From Verrucomicrobiota bacterium (GTDB lineage Bacteria > Verrucomicrobiota > Verrucomicrobiia > Chthoniobacterales > JACTMZ01), in contig JAQBWH010000004.1 of the NCBI GenBank assembly GCA_027624625.1, forward strand, positions 22,540 through 86,539: DNA of 64,000 nucleotides, read 5' to 3'. The position numbers and the translations under genes were made by a program. This document shows positions 9,943 to 16,662 of the stretch, one piece after another (within the stretch, counting starts at the first letter, position 1; the number at the start of each line of letters is the position of its first letter). The notes below the pieces were generated by a model. It did no database searches and was not told where the DNA came from. It saw only the letters and a program-made list of their open reading frames with translations.

Positions 9943-10526
9943 TCCGCTCCGCCAGCGTCAAAAGGAAAACGAAGGAAACCGACATTGAATTGCGTTTCGT
10001 CGTCGATGGCACCGGCAAGGCGGAGATTTCCACCGGAGTGGGCTTCTTTGACCACATGCTCGAGCTTTTCAGCAAACACGGACTCTTTGACCTCGAGCTC
10101 AAGGCGAAAGGTGATCTCAAGGTCGACGCGCATCACACGGTCGAGGATGTCGGCCTGGCCCTCGGCCAAGCCTTGCGCGAGGCGCTCGGCGACAAGAAGG
10201 GGCTTTGCCGTTACGGATGGTGTCTCTTGCCGATGGACGACGCGTTGGCCCGCATCGCCCTCGACTGCAGCGGGCGTCCATACCTTGCCTATGAGGCACC
10301 GGAGGAAGCGGGGTCGATCGGGGATTTTCCCTTCCAGCTGCTCGAGGAGTTTTTCCGCGCCTTCTCCGTGCAGGGCGGCCTCAATCTGCATGTCGCCCTG
10401 CTCGATGGGCGCGACACGCACCATATGGCGGAAGCGGTGTTCAAGGGGGTGGCCCGAGCATTGGACCAAGCCACGCGGATCGATCCGCGGGTCGAGGGTG
10501 TGCCCAGCACCAAAGGACAGCTCTGA
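9939..10526 (+). CDS. hisB: Imidazoleglycerol-phosphate dehydratase
   Basis: Sixth-step enzyme of histidine biosynthesis; it dehydrates imidazole glycerol phosphate to imidazole acetol phosphate using two manganese ions. It is the monofunctional 195-residue form without the phosphatase domain of enteric HisB. Both metal-binding repeats are visible: DAHHTVEDVG in the first half and DTHHMAEAVFKG in the second, plus the N-terminal GVGFFDHML. The start overlaps the preceding stop (ATGA). hisH follows after 3 bases, so the his genes form a tight cluster. Confidence 0.96.
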   Translation: MIRSASVKRKTKETDIELRFVVDGTGKAEISTGVGFFDHMLELFSKHGLFDLELKAKGDLKVDAHHTVEDVGLALGQALREALGDKKGLCRYGWCLLPMDDALARIALDCSGRPYLAYEAPEEAGSIGDFPFQLLEEFFRAFSVQGGLNLHVALLDGRDTHHMAEAVFKGVARALDQATRIDPRVEGVPSTKGQL

Positions 10527-10529
10527 TCC

Positions 10530-11168
10530 ATGGTTTCTCCGCCACTCGTGGCCATGATCGACTATGGCAGCGGCAACTTGCGCAGCGTGGAGAAAGCGTT
10601 GCAACACGCCGGTGCCGTGGTCAAGCGCTGCGACTCGCCGGCGGGTCTCGAGGACTGTGCGGCGGTCGTGCTTCCCGGGGTGGGGTCCTTCGGTGATTGC
10701 GCTTGTAGCCTCGAGGAGCGCGGGTTGACCGGTCCGTTGCGTGCGTGGTTGGCGGCGGACCGTCCCTACCTCGGGATTTGCCTCGGCTACCAAATTCTTT
10801 TCGAGGGCAGCGAGGAATCTCCCGGAGTTTCCGGCCTCGCCCATTGGGCGGGGCACGTGGTGCGTTTTCCTTCCTTTCCCGGGCTGAAGGTGCCGCACAT
10901 CGGCTGGAACAATTTGCTTTTGCGTGCCCCGGACGCGTTCTTCACGGCGCTGATGGATCCGACCTTCGCTTATTTTGTGCACTCCTTTTATCCCCGGCCG
11001 GCGGAGGCCGGGATGACCACCGCCGCTTCCATCCACGGCGTCGAGTTTGCCGCCGCATGCCGCCGCGGGAAGGTTCGTGGCGTGCAGTTCCACCCGGAAA
11101 AAAGCCAGGCCGCCGGATTGCGCATGTTGGAGAATTTTGTCGCCGAAATTCGCGAGGGAAAATTCTAA
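10530..11168 (+). CDS. hisH: Imidazole glycerol phosphate synthase, glutaminase subunit
   Basis: Class I glutamine amidotransferase of 212 residues that supplies ammonia to HisF for imidazole ring closure. The oxyanion loop is PGVGSFGD (49-56), the nucleophile is C84 in LGICLGYQ, and the remaining triad members are H188 and E190 in VQFHPEKS. It starts 3 bases after hisB and its TAA stop overlaps the hisA ATG. The partner gene hisF is not in this window, so the synthase complex is completed from another locus. Confidence 0.96.
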   Translation: MVSPPLVAMIDYGSGNLRSVEKALQHAGAVVKRCDSPAGLEDCAAVVLPGVGSFGDCACSLEERGLTGPLRAWLAADRPYLGICLGYQILFEGSEESPGVSGLAHWAGHVVRFPSFPGLKVPHIGWNNLLLRAPDAFFTALMDPTFAYFVHSFYPRPAEAGMTTAASIHGVEFAAACRRGKVRGVQFHPEKSQAAGLRMLENFVAEIREGKF

Positions 11169-11893
11169 TGCTTCTTTACCCGGCAATTGATCTGATGGGA
11201 GGCCAAGCGGTGCGTTTGCGCCAAGGGCGGGCCGAGGACAAGACGGTCTACTCCGACGACCCGGTCGGTGTCGCGCTTGAGTGGGTGGCGCGAGGTGGCG
11301 ACTGGCTTCATGTCGTAGACCTCGATGCCGCCTTCACGGGCGAACTATCGAATTTGGAACTAGTGCGCCGTATGGCCGGGGCAATCGGCATTCCGGTGCA
11401 ACTCGGCGGCGGCATCCGCGATGAGGCGGCCATCGGCCGCGCCTTAGATGCCGGGGTGGCGCGTGTCGTGGTCGGCACCCGGGCGACAGCGGGAGATAAT
11501 TTTGTGGCGCACGCCGTGCAGCGTTTTGGAGGGGATAAAATTGCCGTGGGCATCGATGCCCGCGACGGATTCGTGGCCGTGCGGGGTTGGACCGAGGGCA
11601 CGAAAATCAAAGCCCTCGATCTGGCCAAACAGGCAGGCGAATGGGGAGTGGGGGCGGTAATCTATACGGACATCGCCACCGATGGAATGTTGCAAGGGCC
11701 TAATATAAATGCTGTTGCATCAGTGGTAACAGGAAGCAAAGCGCCGGTCATTGCGAGCGGAGGTGTCTCGTCGGCCTCCGATCTTCGCGTCCTGGCTCAT
11801 ATCGAGGGGCTCTCGGGAGCGATTATCGGCAAGGCGCTCTTTGACGGGCTCATCAAGGGCCATCTGCGAGCCGCGCTGGCTGAGGGAGATTAG
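11168..11893 (+). CDS. hisA: Phosphoribosylformimino-5-aminoimidazole carboxamide ribotide isomerase
   Basis: Fourth-step isomerase of histidine biosynthesis (ProFAR to PRFAR), a 241-residue TIM barrel. The catalytic pair is the N-terminal aspartate D8 in PAIDLMGG and D130 in VGIDARDG. Phosphate-binding glycines are visible in QLGGGIRD (79-85) and SGGVSS. The open frame extends upstream inside hisH, but the ATG at 11168 (TAATG overlap with the hisH stop) gives the conserved N-terminus. It is the last his gene here; no terminator is evident after it. Confidence 0.96.
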   Translation: MLLYPAIDLMGGQAVRLRQGRAEDKTVYSDDPVGVALEWVARGGDWLHVVDLDAAFTGELSNLELVRRMAGAIGIPVQLGGGIRDEAAIGRALDAGVARVVVGTRATAGDNFVAHAVQRFGGDKIAVGIDARDGFVAVRGWTEGTKIKALDLAKQAGEWGVGAVIYTDIATDGMLQGPNINAVASVVTGSKAPVIASGGVSSASDLRVLAHIEGLSGAIIGKALFDGLIKGHLRAALAEGD

Positions 11894-11946
11894 TAAGTGG
11901 GCAGATTCGCCTTGATGTCTGTCTGCACCTCTGATCCCTTCATCGC

Positions 11947-12369
11947 ATGACACGTATTGTGCTCGTCGCTTCGACCCTCGGCCTTGCCGCCGGCTTTTTG
12001 GCCGCCTGCTCGCCGGAGAAACCCCCAACCACCCAACGCAATCGTTATGGTTTTGGTGGCACGCAAACTCTTCCGGAGCAACAGGCGCAAACCGCCGCCG
12101 GTTTGCCGCCCTTGACCGGTGTGGATTCTAGCGCTGGCCTGACCGATGCGGCCCTGGTCAACCCGATCCCGAATCCCACGCCCGTCCCTTTGCCGCCGCC
12201 GGTCAGCTTGCCGACGCCTGAAATCTCATACGGCATCCCTGTGCCCGGAAAGCCCGGCTTTGTGACCAGCCCCCACGCCCCACAGGCCGGGTTCGTCGAC
12301 GTGCGCGGCTTTCCGCCGGGCACCGAAGTGAAAGATCCTTACACCGGCAGGATTTTCCTCGTTCCCTGA
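11947..12369 (+). CDS. Proline-rich lipoprotein of unknown function
   Basis: A 140-residue putative lipoprotein. The signal MTRIVLVASTLGLAAGFLAAC ends in a lipobox with Cys21, so the mature protein is lipid-anchored. About a fifth of the mature chain is proline (runs such as NPTPVPLPPPVSLP), suggesting an extended periplasmic spacer. The C-terminal GTEVKDPYTGRIFLVP resembles a short surface or SH3-like tail but I cannot assign it. It sits 53 bases after hisA and before tyrA. No homologous family is recognised. Confidence 0.72.
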   Translation: MTRIVLVASTLGLAAGFLAACSPEKPPTTQRNRYGFGGTQTLPEQQAQTAAGLPPLTGVDSSAGLTDAALVNPIPNPTPVPLPPPVSLPTPEISYGIPVPGKPGFVTSPHAPQAGFVDVRGFPPGTEVKDPYTGRIFLVP

Positions 12370-12401
12370 CGCGGAATTTTCCGGCGTGAGGTTCGCACCT
12401 T

Positions 12402-12423
12402 GACCTGCTAAATCTTGCAGGTC
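12402..12423 (+). promoter_or_regulatory. Hairpin abutting the tyrA start codon
   Basis: Perfect 7-base inverted repeat GACCTGC / GCAGGTC with an 8-base loop, ending on the base before the tyrA ATG. The only Shine-Dalgarno-like bases (AGG) lie inside the 3' arm, so pairing would hide the ribosome-binding region. Confidence 0.4.
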
Positions 12424-13287
12424 ATGCCGAATCTGCCCGCTTCCATTGCCGTTTTTGGTCCGGGTCTGATGGGCGGATCTCTCCTCATGGCACTGCGTCG
12501 GCACAGCCCGCAGACCAAACTTGGTGCATGGGCCCGCCGGGCCGTGGCCGTTGAGGAAGTGCGGGCGGGCGGACTCATCGATTTCGGTGGAACGGATGCC
12601 GCGAGTGTGGCCGCCGATTGCGACCTTGCCGTTCTTTGCCTTCCGGTTGATCGGCTCTCGGACGTGGCCGAGGCGATCAAAGATGCCCTTCCGCCGCATG
12701 CGGTCATCACCGATGTGGGCAGCGTGAAGAAACCCGTGGTCGACCAACTGGAAGCAACATTTGCCCGCAACGGAAATTTTGTCGGCAGCCATCCCATGTG
12801 CGGTTCGGAGGCCGCCGGACTGGCGGCTGCCCATGCGGATCTTTACACCGGTGCGCTGTGTGTCGTCACCCCGACTGCGCGCTCGAGACCGGAGGCCGTG
12901 CGCAGTGTCGCCGCCTTGTGGAGTTCGGTCGGCGCGCGGATTCTCGAGATGGAGCCGACGGAACATGACTGCGCCGCGGCCTCCGTCAGCCATGTTCCCC
13001 ACTTGATCGCTGCTTTACTGGTCGAATTGGCCGCTCGCGGCAGCGCGTCCGCGCGGCAACTCTGCGCCGGTGGATTTCGTGATACCACCCGCATCGCTTC
13101 GGGCTCGGCCGACCTTTGGACCGCCATTCTGGAGTCGAACCGTGCCGAGGTGATTGATGCCCTGCGCACTTTTGCCGGTTCGGTTGAAGAAGTCATTGAA
13201 GTCATCGAAAAGAACGATGTGGCATCGCTCCGTGATCTGCTTGTGCGCGCCGCAGCGAACCGCGCCGAAATGTTATCCGTCCCATAA
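12424..13287 (+). CDS. tyrA: Prephenate/arogenate dehydrogenase
   Basis: NAD(P)-dependent oxidative decarboxylase of tyrosine biosynthesis, 287 residues. The Rossmann motif is FGPGLMGGSL (11-20), with a proline in the position between the first two glycines. The DVGSVK segment follows strand 5, and the family landmark SHPMCGSEAAG carries the prephenate-binding histidine. The C-terminal helical domain has the SHVPHL and GGFRDTTRIASG motifs. No ACT or chorismate mutase domain is attached. Translation could also begin at a TTG nine bases upstream. aroA begins 2 bases after its stop, so two branches of aromatic synthesis are joined in one cluster. Confidence 0.94.
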   Translation: MPNLPASIAVFGPGLMGGSLLMALRRHSPQTKLGAWARRAVAVEEVRAGGLIDFGGTDAASVAADCDLAVLCLPVDRLSDVAEAIKDALPPHAVITDVGSVKKPVVDQLEATFARNGNFVGSHPMCGSEAAGLAAAHADLYTGALCVVTPTARSRPEAVRSVAALWSSVGARILEMEPTEHDCAAASVSHVPHLIAALLVELAARGSASARQLCAGGFRDTTRIASGSADLWTAILESNRAEVIDALRTFAGSVEEVIEVIEKNDVASLRDLLVRAAANRAEMLSVP

Positions 13288-13289
13288 TC

Positions 13290-14579
13290 GTGGAGATCCG
13301 TGTACATCGCGCGCCGCGCATCGAGGCGGATATCCGCGTTCCCGGAGACAAGAGCATCTCCCATCGCTCCGCCCTGCTCGCCGCGCTCTCCGATGGAATA
13401 TGCCATTTGGGCAACTACCTTCGCGGTGAGGATTGTCTCGGCACATTGCGTGTCCTCCGCCAGTTGGGAGTGGTCATCGAGGAAAAGTCCGATGGCATAT
13501 TCGCCGTCCGCGGTTGTGCCGGACGCTTCATCGCTCCGGAGTCCGACTTGGATTGCGGAAATTCAGGAACGACCATGCGCCTGATGGCGGGTTTGCTCGC
13601 GGCGCAGCCTTTTCAATCGCGCCTGACCGGCGATGATTCGCTCTCCCGCCGTCCCATGCGGCGCGTCATAGAGCCATTAGGTCTCATGGGTGCAAGGCTC
13701 CGCACCGAGGGAGAGGGGGATTGCCCACCTCTTGTCATCGAAGGCAGTGTAAGTCTCCAAGGGATGGAATACCGTCTCCCCGTGGCTAGTGCGCAGGTCA
13801 AGAGCTGCGTCCTGCTGGCCGGGCTTCTGGCCGAGGGAAAAACGACGGTCGTCCAGCCGGTCGCCACGCGCGACCATACCGAGCGCATGCTGGAATACTT
13901 CGGTGTGCCCGTGGAGCGAAAGGGTGAGCATATTTCCGTGGTCGGGGGAAATTTGCCGCGGGCGCGGGATTTTCAAGTACCGGGTGACATTTCGAGCGCC
14001 GCTTTCTGGTTGGTTGCCGCCGCGGCGCAGCCGGGGGCTAATGTGGTGGTTCGCGATGTCGGTTTGAACCCCACGCGGGCCGGCCTGCTTGGCATCCTTC
14101 TGCGCATGGGTGCCCGGCTTCGGGAGGAAGAACTCTCCAAAGGACCAGGTGAGCCAGTCGGCAAAATCGAGATCCTCGGTGCATCGCTGCGAGGAACGAC
14201 GATTGGGGGCAAAGAAATCCCGAACGTGATCGATGAAATTCCCGTGCTTGCCGTGGCCGGAGCCCTCGCTTCTGGAACGACAACCATCCGTGACGCCGGA
14301 GAACTACGGGTCAAAGAATCCGACCGCCTGGCCGTCGTCGCGCACCACCTCGCCGCGATGGGCGCCGAGGTTATGGAGACCCCTGATGGTCTGATTATTC
14401 ACGGCGGCCGTCCCCTGCGCGGGGTTCGGCTGAGCAGCCATGGTGATCATCGCATCGCCATGGCCTTCGCCATGGCCGGCCTTTTTGCCGAAGGAGAGAC
14501 CGTTATTGAGGACGCGCAGTGCGTGGAGACATCTTATCCGGGTTTCGCGGAACAATTGCGGCGGATGACCCATGAATAA
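13290..14579 (+). CDS. aroA: 3-phosphoshikimate 1-carboxyvinyltransferase (EPSP synthase)
   Basis: Shikimate-pathway enzyme that adds the enolpyruvyl group of PEP to shikimate 3-phosphate, 429 residues, two-domain fold. Visible motifs: PGDKSISHR with K21, the PEP-contacting DCGNSGTTMRLMAG, TGDDSLSRRPMRRV, and in the second half NVIDEIPVLAVAGA with the catalytic aspartate and KESDRL. The C-terminal DHRIAMAFA is also typical. It begins with GTG, 2 bases after tyrA, and its 3' end overlaps cmk by 8 bases. Confidence 0.96.
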   Translation: MEIRVHRAPRIEADIRVPGDKSISHRSALLAALSDGICHLGNYLRGEDCLGTLRVLRQLGVVIEEKSDGIFAVRGCAGRFIAPESDLDCGNSGTTMRLMAGLLAAQPFQSRLTGDDSLSRRPMRRVIEPLGLMGARLRTEGEGDCPPLVIEGSVSLQGMEYRLPVASAQVKSCVLLAGLLAEGKTTVVQPVATRDHTERMLEYFGVPVERKGEHISVVGGNLPRARDFQVPGDISSAAFWLVAAAAQPGANVVVRDVGLNPTRAGLLGILLRMGARLREEELSKGPGEPVGKIEILGASLRGTTIGGKEIPNVIDEIPVLAVAGALASGTTTIRDAGELRVKESDRLAVVAHHLAAMGAEVMETPDGLIIHGGRPLRGVRLSSHGDHRIAMAFAMAGLFAEGETVIEDAQCVETSYPGFAEQLRRMTHE

Positions 14580-15252
14580 AGCCGATACTTCATCTTCCAC
14601 GGTAGTTATAGCGATTGACGGTCCGGCTGCCTCCGGCAAAAGCACCGTGGCCCGCGCACTCGCCGCCCATCTCGGCTACCGGTTCCTCAATTCCGGAGAT
14701 CTTTACCGCGCAATCACCTGGGGTTGCCTGAGTCACGGCGTCGACTGCCGCGATACCGGTGCGGTCGCCATGGCAGTTGGAAACTCGCATGTGGAAGTTG
14801 GGTGTGATGGCACGGAATACTACCCGATCGTGGACGGCACCGATCCCCGGGTTCATTTGCGTCATGCGGCAGTCAATGCCAACGTTTCACCGGTTTCTGC
14901 CGTGCCGGCCGTGCGCTATATTCTTTCCGCGGCAATCCGCGCCCACGCCCAAGGACGTCGGACGGTCGTCGAGGGGCGAGACATCGGCTCCGCAGTCTTT
15001 CCCGAGACTCCTTACAAATTCTATATCGACGCACCGGCGCAGGTTCGCCAACGCCGGAGGCGCAACCAGGGTCAGACGGAAGAAATTGCCAAGCGTGACC
15101 TGATCGACTCCACCCGTTCGACCGATCCCCTGACTATTGCCCCCGGTGCCACGGTGATCGACTCGTCGACGTTGGATGTCGAAGGCGTCGTCGCTGCCAT
15201 GGTGGAAAAACTCCGTGCTCAAGGATTAGTTTTTGATCGAACCCGCCGATGA
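14572..15252 (+). CDS. cmk: Cytidylate kinase
   Basis: Phosphorylates CMP and dCMP with ATP, a 226-residue NMP kinase. The P-loop is IDGPAASGKSTVAR near residue 15, followed by LNSGDLYRA (the substrate-binding segment) and VVEGRDIGSAVFP, the diagnostic CMP kinase motif. The LID-region RQRRRRNQGQ is arginine-rich as expected. Adjacency of aroA and cmk is an old conserved arrangement in many bacteria. It overlaps the aroA end by 8 bases; an intergenic repeat (15263-15345) separates it from plsC. Confidence 0.95.
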   Translation: MNKADTSSSTVVIAIDGPAASGKSTVARALAAHLGYRFLNSGDLYRAITWGCLSHGVDCRDTGAVAMAVGNSHVEVGCDGTEYYPIVDGTDPRVHLRHAAVNANVSPVSAVPAVRYILSAAIRAHAQGRRTVVEGRDIGSAVFPETPYKFYIDAPAQVRQRRRRNQGQTEEIAKRDLIDSTRSTDPLTIAPGATVIDSSTLDVEGVVAAMVEKLRAQGLVFDRTRR

Positions 15253-15262
15253 AGCGCGCCCG

Positions 15263-15345
15263 CCAAGGTAGGGCGCGGCGTCCCCGACGCGCTGTCCGCA
15301 ATCCGAGTCAGACCACGCGGCCAGTCCGGAGGCCCAGACCTACCA
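15263..15345. repeat. Dispersed intergenic hairpin repeat, copy A
   Basis: Begins CCAAGGTAGGGCGCGGCGTC and ends GTCCGGAGGCCC...CCTACC. The outer arms are roughly complementary (GGTAGG with CCTACC) and the inner GCGGCGTCC with GGACTGGCC-like bases, so it can fold. The first 21 bases are identical to copy B at 37719-37798; the middle differs. Confidence 0.7.
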
Positions 15346-15370
15346 CCACTTTCCCCTGTCCCGCCCCGCC

Positions 15371-15982
15371 ATGCAGCAACGAATGACATGCTGGTATTTG
15401 CTCGGCTATTCGCTGAGCAAGGCCATGGCCAAAACTTTTTTCCGTTACCGGGTGACCGGCGCGGAGAACATGATCGAAGAAGGTCCCTGCATCATTGCGG
15501 CCAACCATTGCAGCAATCTTGACCCTCCTTTGGTTGGTATCGCCTGCAAAAGGGCTATCCATTACCTTGGGAAAAAATCCCTTTTCGACTGGCCTGTTCT
15601 CGGCCCCATCTTTCCTCAGCTTAATGTCATCCCCGTCGACCAAAAAAACGCCGCCCGCAGCGCGCTGATGGGCGCCATCCGTGTGGTGAAAAGTGGTGGC
15701 GCCGTTCTTATTTTTCCCGAAGGAAGCAGAAGCCCGGATGGAAAGTTGCAAGCGGCCCAGCCCGGCATAGGAATGATCGTGGCCAAGACCGGTGCTCCGG
15801 TGGTGCCGGTGCGCGTCAGTGGATCGTTCGAGGCACTCCCGCGGCACCGAAGAGTACCCCGCTGCGCCCAAATCGAAGTCACGGCAGGCAGAGCAATGTA
15901 CTTTCCGCTAACAAAATTACCAAACCGTGGATTTTATGACACGGTCAGTAATGAAGTCATGGACGCGATCGGGGCGTTGTAA
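15371..15982 (+). CDS. plsC: 1-acyl-sn-glycerol-3-phosphate acyltransferase (PlsC family)
   Basis: Membrane-associated acyltransferase of 203 residues that adds the second acyl chain to lysophosphatidic acid in phospholipid synthesis. Catalytic block I is NHCSNLDPP (His and Asp of the HX4D motif near residue 47), block II the GxxFIxR-like IPVDQKNAARS, block III FPEGSRSPDG, and block IV VVPVRVSG. There is no long N-terminal membrane helix, as in the short cytoplasmic-facing members. It is the last gene of the tyrA-aroA-cmk cluster, separated from cmk by the repeat, and converges on the prepilin gene 14 bases away with no obvious terminator between. Confidence 0.9.
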   Translation: MQQRMTCWYLLGYSLSKAMAKTFFRYRVTGAENMIEEGPCIIAANHCSNLDPPLVGIACKRAIHYLGKKSLFDWPVLGPIFPQLNVIPVDQKNAARSALMGAIRVVKSGGAVLIFPEGSRSPDGKLQAAQPGIGMIVAKTGAPVVPVRVSGSFEALPRHRRVPRCAQIEVTAGRAMYFPLTKLPNRGFYDTVSNEVMDAIGAL

Positions 15983-15996
15983 AAAGGCTTGGGCAA

Positions 15997-16620
15997 TCAG
16001 TTTGCCACTGGGACAAATTCGCCAATTAAATTCGTGAAGGAAGATCCGACCTGGCGGGGTTGGAGAGAATTCACAGAACCATCCATGCGGACGACCACAA
16101 AACCTTTATCGCCAAAGGGAAGGGCGTTGGGGTCAAGAGTCGTACCGCCCTGCGCTGAGTTGGTAAAGTTCGACGTGCTGAACAGAACAGTGTTACCGTT
16201 ATTCGTTGCAGATACTTGGTAAAGGATGACGGCTCTCCCGTTTTCTTTCACACCCGGTTGCAGACTGCTAAGGTCCGCATTGGCCGGTATGGTGAGGCCG
16301 GGAGCACTGAGCATCTTTATCATGTCGTTAGTCTTCATAAAGTGAGGAACGGCATTGGTTACCCAGCCGGCCCAAGTTTTGGACGGCAAATCGCCAGGCC
16401 AGCCGATATTGGTGTCACCAGTAGTTATACTATCCAAGTTCATCTGGAGGGCAACAGCGTGCAATTGTCTAAGGTTGTTGACTGATGTTGATATTTGGCC
16501 ACGGTTGAGCGCACTAGTGATGGCGGGGATGGCAAGCGAAGCCAAAATGGCGATGATCGAAATAACGACCAAAAGTTCAATGAGAGTGAAGGCCTGAAGG
16601 GAGCGGCGGAGTAATTTCAT
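15997..16620 (-). CDS. Prepilin-type N-terminal methylation domain protein
   Basis: Pilin/pseudopilin-like protein of 207 residues. The class III leader MKLLRRSLQA is followed by the processed N-terminus FTLIELLVVISIIAILASLA with the conserved Glu5, and an alpha-1 membrane helix. The globular part contains DPNALPFGDKGFVVVRMDGS, a variant of the DG-containing C-terminal block of secreted verrucomicrobial pseudopilins. It would be processed by a prepilin peptidase and assembled by type IV pilus or type II secretion machinery. It stands upstream of neither pilT gene in transcription order; glgB lies 42 bases upstream on the same strand. Confidence 0.85.
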   Translation of the reverse strand: MKLLRRSLQAFTLIELLVVISIIAILASLAIPAITSALNRGQISTSVNNLRQLHAVALQMNLDSITTGDTNIGWPGDLPSKTWAGWVTNAVPHFMKTNDMIKMLSAPGLTIPANADLSSLQPGVKENGRAVILYQVSATNNGNTVLFSTSNFTNSAQGGTTLDPNALPFGDKGFVVVRMDGSVNSLQPRQVGSSFTNLIGEFVPVAN

Positions 16621-16662
16621 GGGATGGAAGTAAATAATACAGGTTAAGGCCTAACACAACCA

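Noticed and set aside
9438..11186. Minus-strand open frame (582 codons) opposite hisB and hisH
   Set aside because: The plus strand has three conserved genes with catalytic residues; the antisense translation has no family features.
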